A DNA stretch of 64,000 nucleotides, taken from contig VWZF01002698.1 of NCBI GenBank assembly GCA_013396755.1, positions 318,384 to 382,383 of the forward strand, in the 5' to 3' direction. Positions 1-13,100 of the stretch are shown piece after piece. Made by a program: the position numbers and the translations under genes. The notes beneath the pieces were generated by a model. That model did not search any database. It was not told the DNA's origin and worked only from the letters and a program-made list of their open reading frames with translations. The first letter of the stretch is position 1. Each line of letters opens with the position of its first letter. Source of the DNA: Sclerurus mexicanus (taxonomy: Eukaryota; Chordata; Aves; Passeriformes; Furnariidae).

Positions 1-2639
1 AGGGTGGTGTGTTTTGGAGCATGAGGTAAGATCATACATTAGCTGGCCCTGCACCAGAAAGTCAAGCCCATTCTTATCTGTGATTGTTCTGCTGATCTTC
101 ATCTTTAATCTGAAAAGTGATTAATCTATTCACAGCTGGGTCTGGTGGGGAACTTTTGCAAAAGGTGAAATCTCAGTGAGGGGAGAGGAGAGGTGGATGA
201 AGAATAGGTTGGCCCTGACAGAGAAGAACCTTCCTGCAGCTCAGACAGAAGACTGAGATTGTGAGCTCTACAGGAGAATAGGGGAAAACTGCAAGTCAGC
301 AAGGAAAAACAAAGCTCCTTTATGCTCCTTTGGGACACTTTTTGGAGGTCATTACCATCATGCTAAGGGCAACTGCTGAAAGAGACCGAACCTAAATTAC
401 AACAAAAGACAGAGCTTCTGGTAGTTCTGAAACAAATACCTAAAGCAGGACAAACATTGCCACAAAGGACCAGAACTGAAGAAGCTCACCCTGGTACCAA
501 GCTGTGCAGAGGAGCACAAAGTCATTAGACCATTTCTACATGTGATTATCATTCCTTCCTGAATTCTGATTGCCAAGGTCAGAGCTCCAGAGAGAAGCAG
601 AACCTCAAAAAACCAATACACAAGTGTGTTAGAACAAGCATTAAGCAAACATTTGACTGCAACAAATAACACCTCCATTGGGAATTCCAGAGAACTGCCA
701 TGTCCTTCATGACAAGAACCAGTTAAATTTTACATTCTTTCAACAAAGGCATTTCCATTTTACTGACCAGGAAACTGAAGCACCAGGAGATTCCAGACAA
801 TGTTTCTAAATGTGGAAGCCTTGAATCAGATGTCTAAAAAAGCTTGCAGCACGTTAGAAATGGTCTCAGTCTTTCCAAGGTTCTTCACATCCCCACTGTT
901 GCTAACTGAATAATTGCCAGCTGACCTACTTCAGCATCCATAACCACAAACCTTTCCATAAAGGTGACAATTATTATTAGTTCTGATAAGAGGGCCCAAT
1001 TCAACCACTCTGTTCTTCTAATTAATTCCAAGGCTCCCAATGCCATTTCTACCTGATAAAACAGAGAATAAGGTTGTCAAATAATTTGCTTAAAATTTCT
1101 CCAAGTTTTCACAGTTACCTCTTGCACAGATTCTTTTTTTTTCCTAATCTGAAGGCAGCAGACTCATACATGACTATGTAGGACCATTTGATCCTATCAC
1201 TTTCAAACAAACACCCCCCTGGAAATCAGGTGCTAGCAAGTCTAAGCAAGAAAAATCTGTGTTCCAAGGCCATGGATGACTGTGGAAGAGATGTGTATTA
1301 ACATGTCCTTTCCAGGGCAAAAGAGAATTCATAGCTTTTTATTTTAAGTCCACTTTATCCAAACTTCTGGTTTGGATCACTGGATCGGATGTTTGAACAA
1401 ATCTTCACACTGCTTCTCTTATGGCAGGACAGCAAGGAGCTTATGTGACAGGGTTGATATTATTTTCTAAGATAAAAGCACACAACTTTTTGAACATCAA
1501 AAAAGTGACCCTTCATCACTTACGATGCAAGTAGGAATTCCTGTCCATGAAAATACTAATCTTAACACTTTCCCAGTCTGTGTTAAATTAGTAGCATTCA
1601 TATGCAGCACTTCAGGCCATTTACGAGGGGCATTTCCTGCAATCAAAAACATATGTCCCATAAATGGCCCATTTCTAAGTTTGCTTTCCTAGAGCAGCTG
1701 GCCATTCCTGAGAATACAAAGGAGAATATATAAGCAAGTGTAGTGTTTGCTGATACCCCGAGCTGGTTGGGAAATAGAAATCCCTTCCAGCAGAAAAGAA
1801 AACAATAGTAGCTGAGTTTCTTTTTAAGGAAAATACTAGACTGAAAAATCAAAAATGCTGTTTTTACTAGAGTTACACAAAAAATCATGCTTTATAAGAA
1901 CCAGAATGAAAACTTTTAGCTTCTTGGCTGTCCATCTAGGGATATACTTGGTTTCTGATGCAGGTGAGCTGTCAAAAACTTAGTGGGGTGACTTCCAACC
2001 TCACAGCCTTCTTGCATCTTTGACTGCTAAGCTGCATCTCTGATTTCTGGACCTGAGGGGAAGGCTGGGTGTCTGAAAGCTGCACAGAAAGACAATTTCT
2101 ATTCATCTACCTACAACACTCTTGGCAATTTTATTTTCTTCTCGCAAAAAAAGAGCCAAGGATGCTTCAGTTTGATTTTCCCAATGGAAATCTGCAATTG
2201 TTACAGAAACTGCTGAGTTAGTGAAAAGGGCATTTTCCATTGGAGAATTATTCTGATGGAAAATTTCCCAACTAGCTTTATTAATACCCTTGACATGGTT
2301 TTGTCATTCCCCCTATTTGTGTATCAGTGTCTGGCCACTGAACCAAATTTTCAGCCAGGGCTTTCATAGTTATTATTCCCAGAGGGTCATCATGTAATTC
2401 TTGGAGTACAGTAGACCTGAGATTTATTACAGTAACTGCTCTGGTGCCACACGTTAGGCAACCTGGACATGTATTTCAGTACTCTCTTTCTAGCCAAGAA
2501 GGCTCAAAATGGCTGCGTGCTGAGCCATCCCCTCATCCTTTCATCAGATGCCTCCAATGACTTGGCTTGCTCTCAGTTTCACATGGTGTCAAGGTACATG
2601 CAACTCCCCAGGCACCTCTGGTACCAGTCACTACATATT
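1..2639. other. Intergenic DNA, no gene seen
   Basis: Short open frames occur on both strands, but none shows a recognisable domain or a chain of splice-flanked coding segments. Composition is moderately AT-rich with no CpG patch. I see no recognisable transposon here. A stretch near 750-795 faintly resembles an ancient SINE core but is too short to call. Confidence 0.6.
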
Positions 2640-2709
2640 CCTACCACACCACTAGAGGAGGGAATACCCCAGAAAACCTCCCTCTCTCAAACCAGGCTGT
2701 TACTGCTAA

Positions 2710-3020
2710 CACTGAAGCCAGTGTTCGACATTTGCAACCAGAGTAAATTGTTTCCTCTTAAGATAAGCTGCGGTTAAACCGCTGACCTCCCAAGACGACG
2801 TGTGGGTCTGTTCTCTGGGTGTGATCACAGTGCTGTAGACAGATGCCAGTGATCCCCAAGTGCAGGTCTTTTGAGTATCTTACCCTGATGGCTGGTTTTC
2901 AGCACCAGTGTTTGAGGCCCATGGCGAAGTGCTGCAAGCTACTTTTACAAGCAGATTTTCATGTTCTGTTAATGCAAAGTTGTTTGCTTCATCTGGAGCC
3001 TTAGCACATCATGGGGATCA
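2710..3020 (-). pseudogene. Gypsy RNase H-like remnant
   Basis: Downstream of the reverse transcriptase piece on the minus strand, a broken frame gives a Val-Ala-Cys-x-Thr-Ser-Pro-Trp segment, where intact elements have the ACDAS motif that starts RNase H. Further on, near 2711-2750, comes a Phe-Thr-Leu-Val segment where they have FTLVTDH. Several stops and shifts lie between. The catalytic acidic residues cannot all be found. The similarity is weak by itself and is accepted because of order and spacing. Confidence 0.45.
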
Positions 3021-3023
3021 ACA

Positions 3024-3290
3024 TTACTTCTGTCCTTTTTGCACTGGTCTATTTAGGGAGTGTAATAGCATCGAGATATTGGGCAAGACACCCTGGTAAT
3101 AACTGCCTATCCCCAGAAAGGAAGATAATTGTGACATATCTTGTAGTTGAGGTGCCTTGAGGATAGTCTCAGGCATTACTGGTGATTTATGAATATCATC
3201 TACAAGACCCACAGCATACAGCTGAGCCTCTGGAAAATTGTCTTTTCCCTCATTTGCTGTCCAGCCATTCTTGACAGCTTCACCAGTGCC
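3024..3290 (-). pseudogene. Gypsy reverse transcriptase, C-terminal fragment
   Basis: A continuous minus-strand frame carries the best conserved part of the element. A segment with the Gly-x-Thr-Ala-Asn-Glu pattern is followed by a Pro-rich turn and then by Leu-Ser-Ser-Phe-Leu-Gly-Ile and Tyr-Tyr about five residues on. Those correspond to the LxSFLGxxxYY landmark that closes the reverse transcriptase domain of Ty3/gypsy elements. A typical PNxSxxxxPL tail follows. This piece is the strongest reason to call gypsy rather than an avian ERV, whose reverse transcriptases lack this arrangement. Frames on both sides are broken. Confidence 0.7.
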
Positions 3291-3512
3291 TCTGCAGACA
3301 TCCCTCGTTGTCACTTTCATTAATCCTTGCCTACATCACTCTGAAAGTTAAAAATGTTTCGAAATAGCTGGTCTGTGACCTTCCATCAGAACATGGGTGT
3401 GGAAACTATCGTAGTCCTCGCCTGTTATACTGGAGCACAACCTTGGGTGCCTTATTTACAGGGGGTTTTTTGCCATTACCCAGCATTTCCATATGGCTGA
3501 TAGGTTTTGCTT

Positions 3513-3636
3513 AGTCAAACCTAGACAAAGGATACTCATCTTTGTTCACAGCAACTAGGGAACCACCACAGAATGGAAAGACTTCTCTTTCCTCCTTGAT
3601 GACACCACATCCTTCCTCAGTAACCCAGGAGAGGAT
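3513..3636 (-). pseudogene. Gypsy reverse transcriptase, N-terminal fragment
   Basis: About 41 codons on the minus strand match the entry to a Ty3/gypsy reverse transcriptase. A Gly-Val-Ile segment is followed by a Val-Ala-Val-Asn-Lys segment and a Tyr-Pro-Leu-Ser-Arg-Phe-Asp segment, where intact elements have the GVI, VVxxK and YPLPxxD landmarks. The frame stops directly afterwards, and the following catalytic palm is shortened and frame-shifted. It lies just downstream of the gag remnant on the same strand, which supports a single element. It is non-functional. Confidence 0.6.
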
Positions 3637-3845
3637 TCCAGGTCCTGCCAACATTGTCATTCTGCCCATACACAGGTTATCATGCAGATGGGTTCTCAGA
3701 AGCACAGTGGAATTAAAAACATGTTTCTCTTTCAACAAAGCTTTCTCTCATGAATTTTTTCAGTTCTGTTACTCTCCTGAAGGACTTTCACCCCAAACAG
3801 GCAACTGTCCCCCAAAGGGGGAACAATGAAAATTTTGTTTCAGGC

Positions 3846-4028
3846 TGTTTGATGCTGTTGCAACTCTCTGTCTTCTGGAATAGCTGTATCCTTTGACACA
3901 GCAGTTCCTAGAGCACGTTTTAAGGGCAAATCAGCCTCAGTTAATAACTGTTTTTGTATTGCTTCATTTTACATACCACACACTAACCGCTCCCTTGACA
4001 CAGTATTTAAACTCTCTCCAAACTGGCA
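3846..4028 (-). pseudogene. Gypsy gag capsid fragment
   Basis: One minus-strand frame of about 60 codons with a single internal stop resembles the C-terminal part of a gypsy-class gag capsid. It has a Cys-x-Phe-Gly segment, then an Arg-Leu-Val-Cys-Gly segment, then a Leu-Leu-Thr-Glu-Ala-Asp-Leu segment at the spacing usual in this family. Upstream, from 4030 to about 4190, only scattered similarity remains and the frame is lost. In an intact element this protein would form the particle core. Here it is a fossil. The alternative, a domesticated gag gene, is unlikely because of the stop and the loss of frame on both sides. Confidence 0.65.
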
Positions 4029-4190
4029 ATACACTAGTAATTTCCTTAACCCCCCTCCCCCACATATTTAGAAATTGGTTTATTTTCTTTTTTTTTTTAT
4101 TTTTGATTGCATTGTTCAAGATCTTATATGCATTGCCATCACAAGTGCCTTTATCGAGAGAGGACTTGGGAGAACTTCCACCATCTCAGC

Positions 4191-7100
4191 AAACATTTCC
4201 CCCACCAGTTTAACAGAAGCCATTATTCCGTGGTTTCCTCCTTATCTTTTCAGCAGCCACTGTATTCCTGGATTATAATCCCACTCTGGTCACCATTTCT
4301 TGTTTTTCTTTCCTTCTTAGACATAACACGAAGAGCCACACAGTCACGGATCAGTGCTTACTGAGTATACACAGCAGCTTCTCCCACTATAACTTGGCCA
4401 CGAGCATGGAGCAAATGTTGCTTTATCCTTCAGTACTTTAGCCTGTCTTCTTAACCATTTATTTGCTTCCTGGAGACTGTTCAGTTTAGGGATGTAAAGA
4501 ACTGTTTTGATTATACATCCTCCCAGAATATCAGTGAACTGATCTCAGGCACCTGGTAATCTCCATGTCAGGTGCTGCTCTCGTACCAGTGAATATTCAC
4601 TGGGTGGAGTCCAAACACCCAGGTTGTTTTATGTATGTGGTCAGTGGTGTCAAGGCCTCACCACAGCACACAAATAGCTCACACCACTGCCAACATGTCT
4701 CTGCTCACAGCTCCAGGCCTTTGACCTCTTTTCTTCTCTCTTTGCCATAAGGGACGATGTGATGCCTTTGCTTTCTGGGTCACAGTCCCCACTTTGCTGA
4801 TAGAGAAAAGGGAGTAAGGAGACCAGCACCACACAGCAATCAGGGGGACTCAGCCTTCCTGTAAGCCACTGTGACTGCAGAAGTCAGCTTCCAGGACAGT
4901 TACAAGTGAGTGCCCTATACTCCCTCCCTATGCCATGGGGGATCTCTCCTGGCACCACATGACGGGGCAGAGGTGCCTCATGATGCTTGCTAACACTGCA
5001 AGCACTGTCTCTGCTCATGACCAAGCAAGAAAATGTCTTCTTTACTTTATCAACTGTGGAGGGCACAGTACGGAGCAGAGAAAAGGAGACTGTGTGTCTT
5101 AGGGGAAGGAGAGAACTGAAGGGATAGTCCATCAATACGCAGGGACAATCCAGGCATTTTTCACACCTCCCTTCTGGCACCACAGTATGTTCTGGCAGAG
5201 CTGTGGAAATTCACCTGTGGTGTTACATCATTGAGGCCTGGCACAAAAACCTGAAAAGGAAGAGGCTTCACCAGGCACCCAAGCACTGACTGCAGGCGCA
5301 ACAGCATGATTGTAAGGGTACCTGAGATGGCAGTGAGTCATAGGTATGGAGTCACATCAGAAAGGGGATACCAGCTTGTCCCCTCCCAGTCCGGTTTCAG
5401 TAGGAGTTGCTGCTCCTGCTAGTGGCATTTTCCATGCAAACTTGGCAGTGCTTGGTGATTCCTGGGATTAGCTTCCCCTGAGGGGGAAAGGAAAGCCAGG
5501 TAATACTTGGGGTCATGCCAGCCTGATCCTCATGCAAAAAGAAGCCCTGGCTCTTTCCAGACTCTGCTTCTTTCTCTTGCCTGCACAGGAACCAAATCCC
5601 CCAGAGGGGACAGGCTGGGAGGGCAGAGGGAGAGACACAAAAGCCCAAGGAAGCTACTGCTGTTGGCAGTTACATTGTCTAAATTGGTCCAGTGCTACAG
5701 CAGTGAGGGGCACTGCAGGATCCCCCTGCTACAGAGAGAAAAGTGAATACCATGATTGGTTATTTGGTGTGGCTTGTCCTTCCTCCCTGACATGCTCCCG
5801 CTCCCCCTGCCTTGCTTGGGCACCATGCACACAGCAGGCCTCACAGCAGCTGCAAACTGTCACCCCTTGTACAGAAAACAACGGGGTGGCAACTCCCTTC
5901 TGTTTTCTTTTAGATTAAATATGATAAATGCCAAAGAAAAGATGAGGAACTACTTTGGCCTGAAGTTCAGGATGGACAGGAGTGAAAGTCAGGCCATGGG
6001 TAGTTTTAAGGCAATTATCTTACATTTTACTGTCTTGTTGAACATTGCTGTCCTGCCCTAGGGGAGGAGTATTGCCACCTTTCCAAAAGCACCAGGCTAA
6101 GCATCAGTTCTGCAGAGTCCAGGGCAGCCTGTCTAACACAGCACGGAGCTCAAAGTCATGATTTCATGTGAGAAGAGGAAACTCTTCAGGAGCATCTAGG
6201 GGAAAGGGGCTGCAAAGAAGGACTGTGCTATCACAGACACCAGGAGACTGCAGGACAGGGGCAGAGCTGGGGTCCAGTGCTGGACGAGCCATGGCTGAAG
6301 GGCAGGAGTGTAGGAAGAGGCTTTGAACTGTATGAGTTGCAGGTAGGAATAGAGGGCACGAGCTGAGCTGCACGGATGACATTTCCACAGTTGTATGCAA
6401 TACACGTGCCTTTGGTCTAGTCACCCTTAATGAGCCTTAGTTTGTTGGTTTGTTTGAAGCAATTTCAAACCCAAGAGTAAAGCCAGAGTTACCCAGAACA
6501 GTGCTACTGTCCACACTGGCTGACCTCATGCATGTATATACCAGGGAGGTATATCCACCATGCAGTAATGACCAGGACGTGCAGCTTTAAACTCCAGCTC
6601 TAGGTGTTGCGTCAGGTTATGTAAAGTTCAGTTGCATCATGCACTGTTGCACAATGCAGCCTGACGGGCAGCGTGCCAAACCTCGCTTCATTCATCGATC
6701 AGGTCTCGATGGTCATAGCAAGCTGATCAGGAGAGAGGTGTCTGCTCCTTGGGGTACCCCAGTGTGGGAAAGTCTCTCCCAACTTGCCACACCCTCACAA
6801 ATTGTTCAGGGAGGGCTGCCACCCAGTTCTCTGTGGTATTTGGCACCATAGCAGCAAAAGAGCCCAATGAGCTAGCAAGGCACAAGCTGTCCAGGTGGCC
6901 TTCTATTGACCAGAGCTGAGACTATGTCTTCTTAGAGAGACCCTCTGAAGGCACTGCTCTGCAGGAAGCTCTGCCAGGAATGTGACGTTTCAGAGCCCAG
7001 CACTCACCTCACCATGATGTCCCTCTGTGGCACATCCTGCAGGTGGTCTTGGCCAGGCCAGCTCAGCACTGAACCCACTGATGTAGCTGCTGCACTACAC

Positions 7101-10100
7101 ACTGCCCTCAGCATTTGCAGAAAGCATCTGCAGATCAGCCAGGGATAGGGCACTGCACCAGCACTGCCCTGCTCAAGCAATTCAAACCATAAAGTAATGG
7201 AAAAGATGGCAAGTGGCCTTCCAAGGGCCAAAGGTGATGAGAAAGCAGTTGGAAATCAGAGACCACCAGGAGAATACCTGAAGCTCAGAGGAGGTTTGCG
7301 TCCTTCTCTAGAGAGCCCCTGGTCCCCACCCCTGCCAGGCTCCTGTGCTACACCCCTCTCTGGATATGCTGGGCCACCCATGGTGGCAGGCTCTGCAATG
7401 TTCAGTGGATTCTGCTATTTCACACAGCTATTGTGTGAAATGCTGCCTTCTTGCCAAACGGCGCCCCTCCTCTGCTAAAAGCGCAATCCCGCGATGACCC
7501 ACTCCAGGGCGCGGCATTGCAAGCAGTGGCCCATCCACCAGGATGAACTGGATGAAAGCCCTACAGCATGGGAGGATCTCTTCTGGGAGGGGGGTGGGGG
7601 GACCTACCTCTGCAGTGAGGTCCTCTGTCCCCCTCCAGTGGCAGAGACCTTCAGGAACCAGCTACCAGGTTTCACTCGCCCAGCTCATCCAGCCACAGCC
7701 ATCTCAAGTTTTCACATCAGAATGAGGGCAGTTAGGGCCATCAGGAAGTATCACATGTCACAGCCATGGTGGACTCCAAAGCTACTAAGGCATTGTACCA
7801 AAAAAGTCTTCAGCAAGGAAGGTGCCCTGGCAAGAGGTCCAACAGCCTGTGGGAGACCTCAGCCAACTACAGCCTGATCCTGTGCAGACCTTGCCTTCAG
7901 CACAGGCATACAGAGCGTTGTGGCTCCTATATTCACTTAAGAAAAACAGAGTTTTTGACTTCTGTTTCTTCTCTGCCAAAGAAACCATTGCTGGAAAAGG
8001 AGGAAAGAAATTCCCAGTGTCTCTTTATACAGAACTACACATTTGATCTTGTATTTGCCATGCCTGCAATTTCCTTGTGGAGCTGTAATTGAGCAGGGTC
8101 ATGGACATAGAGCTACCTGTCTCTACAGTATATGACCCTTCACAGGGGAACATCCCAGGTCTTGTAACACTCCAAGAGAGCCTGGGACAACAGGGATCCA
8201 CAGAGATTACAGCATGGACACGCTCAGGAGATTTTCTTAGAGCAGTTGCTGTTATGGGGGGTGACGCAAAATGAGCAGACATAAACCCAAGTCGCCTCCA
8301 GAACAGATCACCTTCAGGCAGCAGCAACATCCTCCAGGCTGGGCATGAATTTGGCACAGGAAAGATGAAGGTGAGAGGTCTGGGAAGGTAAAGGAGCCTG
8401 ACAGGCTGGCACATCTAGTGCAATGACAGGAAGAAAACATGTCCACACCCTCATGACTGATTTTACCACCAAGATATCCTACATTTGCTGCAGTGGGAGC
8501 AGTCACTGGGGAAGAGAGTTGCAACCAAGCCACAGTCCAAATCTCCAGCACCGTACTGCTCTGTTCAGGAAGGTACCCAGCAGCTAAAATCTGGCTTCAT
8601 TGGGTTTGCTCAGGCTGTTGAGTAGAAGGAGTGTTTAACACCAGTGGTGAACTGTTTAAGATGTGAGGGCATCTGAGCTGGACAAGGGCATGGAGAATTT
8701 GTTGGACCTACTGTGACCTCTACTGGCTTGGTCTGAAACTCATGTGCAGGTTGGCCTTGTCTCTCCAGAGTGTGGTGGGAGCTGGTCCCCCTGCTGCAGG
8801 GCTCCCGGGAACTCCCACGTTGCCATCCCTGGGGATCCCTGCCTCCTGCACTGTTGTAGCTCTCACTCCTGATATAAATGTGATGTAACACCCTCAACTC
8901 CTTTGGAAAGCAAATTGGCCTCTAATCCTCACAACATCCTTCTGCGGCCCCTGGGCATGCCAAGCTTAAGCTGCCATCTCCTCAGAAAACTATGTGGGCT
9001 CAGGGAGTGCCACACTGAGACAGGAGACTTCCATGGGGCAGAGGCATCCTGCTCCAAGTGGCATTGGTGACTCATGAGCTCCCACCTCAGGCCTCCCCCA
9101 TCCTGCTACTAGTGTGGCCACTATTAGGCCCGTACTATAGAAGGGACTTTTTTGAGGGGAACGCAAATGATGCCCTGAATAACTGTGACTGTGAGAGGCC
9201 ATGACAAGTGCCTGCTTGGGTCTCCTGTGGATGAGCCTTGAAAAGGATACCCCCCTGAGGTGAGCAGGACAGCTCACCTGCCTCACAGCTGCTATCTCAG
9301 GGTCTGAGTCTTGATCCATTTTTCTCCAAAAACAAAGCTCATTTAAAAGTTTACTGCCTTGCCCAAGTCTGGTTGCTTGTTCACAAACCCGTGCTGCAAT
9401 GCCTTCTCCAAGGCATATTGATGACAATTTTTCCTCAGTGAAAGAGCTGCTTATGAAGCTCTTGCCCCAGCTTGTATTCCTGATTCTACACAGCAGCTTG
9501 TCCTTCCTCTTGTCGCTCACCCCCTGCAGTGCCACTACATCTCTGTACATGACCACAAAGAGAGCTCATTCACTCAAATGGTTTGGGTTTTTAAAAAAAG
9601 CTTCTAAAATTAAAGCAAGTTTTGTGCCCCTTTGTAACCTTCTCCATGATCCAGCTTGTAGATGACAGCAGTAGCAAAACCAGAGGCACAGTCAGCCTCA
9701 GTGCAGGGGACAGAAACCTCTGCCCACCTTAGCTGCCAGGCAAACTGTAGCACTGAACTGTGCCCTTGGGGTCTGTGGTCCCCAGAAGAAGCTGCTGCAT
9801 TGCTTCTCTTTAGATCAGGGTTTTGATCTTTTCTATGCAGGCAGAGAGCAGGAAGCTTTCTTTTTTAAAGGAAATCTGAGCTTTCAGTTTAATCCTGTGT
9901 TTTTAGGAATGCCTGGATCTTAATCCAAGCCTGGAGTTTGGACTGTTTTAAATAGATGTTGTGTGACATTTCAGAGCTAGTTGCATTTAATTGGTGACCC
10001 AGAGTCTGTTCCCACTGCTTTGTATGAAGTTTTAGGCTACAGTTTGATGAAAAACACTAAAGCATATTCACCCACAAGCCTCTCTCCAGCCTTTATATAT

Positions 10101-13100
10101 AAAAAGAAATACACAGAGAGAGGCAAAATCATTAACAAACCAGCAGGGTACTGAACCTCACTTTGAAAATAAAAACCAGAGACTTATTGGTGATGACACA
10201 TTAAAGTGTCACAAGTTATTCCCATAAAAGATATCACAGAATTAGTTTTGATCAAATGTTTGTGCTTTTTTCTATGCAAGCTACCACCTCTACAGCAACA
10301 CAAATGTTTCTTGTAGCAGAACTTTTCCAGTACTTTCATGTTTTAAGCACAATTCCTCCTGCAGCACTAAACAAGACTGAACACTCATACAGCTTCAATG
10401 GGTTTTGCAGTCATCTGACCTCTCTTGTAATCCAAATACTCTTCATCATAGTGAGCACACCTTCCTCTGGGCTGTTTGTTCCTGCTAAACATAGGACAGA
10501 TTCTCACCAGTGCTGCAATATGTACTGAACAAACATTGTATCGTGATCTAAAAATAAAATCTGGTGAAATGAAAAACTAAGACATTTCAAACTCCCTAGA
10601 AGACATTCCTGGGTTACAGGGATGTCTTTCAAAAAGCCAAGACATGCAGACAAATGACAAAACACATCCTTATCAGACAACCTTTGTCCCAACCCATCAG
10701 ACTGCTTCTCTCCTATATGATATATTGTATGGACTTGTGGACTTGACCTAATTGTGATGCTTTAGTAAGAGCCTAGCCTTTCTTTAGCAAAGGGGATTGT
10801 CCACACAGACAAGGGGAAGTGATTGGTACACATCCAGATAGCTGACAGTGTCACAGAAGAAAATATTGACAGCAGAGAATAAATGATGGTGAAATCCACA
10901 AGGCAGGAGCCTTCATTATTACCCTTACTGTTGCATTTTGGTTGTAAAACCACCTAGAAGATTCCAAAACCATCCTAAAGATCGTATCTTCAGGCTCAGT
11001 GTGCAAGGCTAACATATATTTGCCAAAAGCTGAGGTCTCTTCCAAGCAATACGTGAACTGAGACAGGCAAATGAATGAACACAGAGTGGGGCAAAGTAAT
11101 GATAGAGGGAATTCCTGAATATTTGCTTTGCCCCGTCACAGGAGCAGATGAATTCTCCAGGTAAAGTCAGTGTTGATCTGAAAGAAAACTTGTACCATTA
11201 AGACAGTTATGATGATTGTGACCGTGAGAAAAACTATCCTGCAATATCAGTCTTGACCTCACTGAAGCAAAACCCTGTGAGTCTGTGAGGCAGGGTGGAG
11301 TGAAGGAAGATAAGGAAAAAGAGACTCCAACACTCCCAAAACAAGAGGCTCAATAACAACTGAAGAGTGACTGAGCAGGAAGGCACTTGTGGGCTCTGCC
11401 ATGGGCTGCAGACTGAATCCCCAAAGCTGGAAAGTTCCTTTCAGTGTCCACATAAATATTTCTGTAAGTTATTTTTAAGTGTGTGTTTTGAAACTGAAGT
11501 ATATTTAGACTAGTTAAATGAAAATGTGGTTTACAGAAGGCTGCTTCTTTAGAAATTTCCCACACTGGGGAGTCTGCTCAGCCGTGCTTGGTCCATGCCA
11601 GGGCTGCCCAGTCCTGCGGGCAGCTTCGCAGGCTGGCGCCGTGCAGGCAGCAGTGACAGCACAAGGCAGAAGCAAGGGCACCTCTCTCATCAGGGAGAAG
11701 ACAGCCATGCACCAGCCCCCATGCTGGCACAGCAAGGCTGGCAGCCCATGCAACACTTCCATGTTGTTTTTTAATCCTGCCATGCAGGAGTGGGATAAGA
11801 TGTGGTGCAGCATACGAGAGAGGGGAAGGGCCAAGGAGGAAATCCTGGATCTAGAGAAAGCAAGCTTTCTCCTTCCTGTGAGCCATGGCCAAGTGACTTT
11901 CCCAGGGCACAGCAGGGGTCACAACAATAGTCTCTTCCCAACATAGTGCAAATCTGGGGTACTCATCACATGTGGTCTGATCCCAGAGCACTTGCCACAG
12001 AATCAGGATGTTATTTTGGCCAGGCTCCAGCCTCGATGGAGCAGCCAGCACCCTTTTGCAGAAGCCAGGCATCGAAAATGTTCATGAGATGGATGGCATA
12101 ATCCCTCTGCCTGGTCAGCGGAGAACGGCTGCCTAGAACAACAGCATGCCATGTTCCAGTTCTCTGTTTCCCTAAAGGAGTTTCAATGGGCTGCAAACTT
12201 ATTTTTCCTTGCACATCACGAGCCGTTTTGCAATACACATGGACAGCTTTCTGTCCCACCCCAAAGAGAACTGCTTTGCAATGGATGCTAAAGTCCTCCT
12301 ACCCATGCTTAAGGCTGAGGGAGGAACACAATTATTTATGCAGTGGTTCACATAAAGTAATACTGGGAGTGACATCATATAGAAAAATGCTTTTTCTTCC
12401 CCTTCATGCTTGCAGTATCTGTTCAGCCCATGAGCAGAATTCTCAGAAGCTTTCCTGTTGGTTTCCACTGGCTGGGTTGATTTAGCAAAAAGTTTTTGAA
12501 GCTTCTGCACTCCGGCCTGCACAGTTGGATGGCTTTTCAGGGGAGTTCTGGGAACTGCACAGCCAACAAAACCTCTTTCCAGGACTCTGATTTTCTTTCC
12601 CAGTTTTTATAGATAGTCCAGCTGGAACAGCAGCATCATGTATGCTATAGTTTAGAAATCTGACCTATTTCCTTTAATCCACGCTAACCGTGGGAGCTCT
12701 CAGAGGGCTCAGAAACTGTGCACAGCCTCACCAGGTCCTTTGCAACATAGGCTTTAAAGAAAAAGTTGCATTCAAAAGTAAAAATCATCCTTTGATGGAT
12801 ATGAAATTAATCAAAAATAGGGGGCAGAGGAGACTTTGAGCTTAAGCAACAGCAAACATATTATGAGTCCTGTTTCCTCAGCAGATGAATGAAAGCTGAA
12901 CTCCCTAGGATGCAGCCTCCATCACCCGTGAGAGCTCCTTCCAGGGGAATTCCAGAAAACAGAGCTAGAGATGCATCTGGTAAATACAAATACAGGATTA
13001 ACAGCAACTGACCCAATGGCAGGATCCCAGTCAAACTTTTAAAATGAAATCTGAAGCTTACAGTATGTCCCAGATTGCCTGTTTGTGGTACTGAATATCC

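Larger units (their letters stand above)
2640..4190 (-). mobile_element. Decayed Ty3/gypsy-type LTR retrotransposon (gag-pol remnants)
   Basis: Reading the minus strand from high to low coordinates, matches appear in the order expected of a gypsy element: a gag capsid piece (3846-4028), the start of reverse transcriptase (3513-3636), the end of reverse transcriptase (3024-3290) and an RNase H-like piece (about 2710-3020). The pieces lie in different frames and are interrupted by stops. The space between gag and reverse transcriptase is only about 200 bases, so most of the zinc-knuckle and protease region is missing, and part of the polymerase palm is deleted too. I could not find LTRs or a primer-binding site. 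The pattern is seen in the sequence, the family assignment rests on conserved spacing and key motifs, and the age is inferred from the decay. It could not make a working protein. Confidence 0.75.

Noticed and set aside
750..795. Short stretch resembling the ancient MIR-type SINE core (CATTTTACTGACCAGGAAACTG)
   Set aside because: Too short and isolated to separate from chance. Similar scraps near 11885-11915 and 42380-42400 are no better.
7587..7602. G-rich run as a G-quadruplex
   Set aside because: Short G runs with single-base breaks could fold, but there is no promoter or gene context to make it meaningful.
8990..9556. 188-codon minus-strand open frame
   Set aside because: No recognisable domain, no splice context, and mixed residues typical of translated non-coding DNA.
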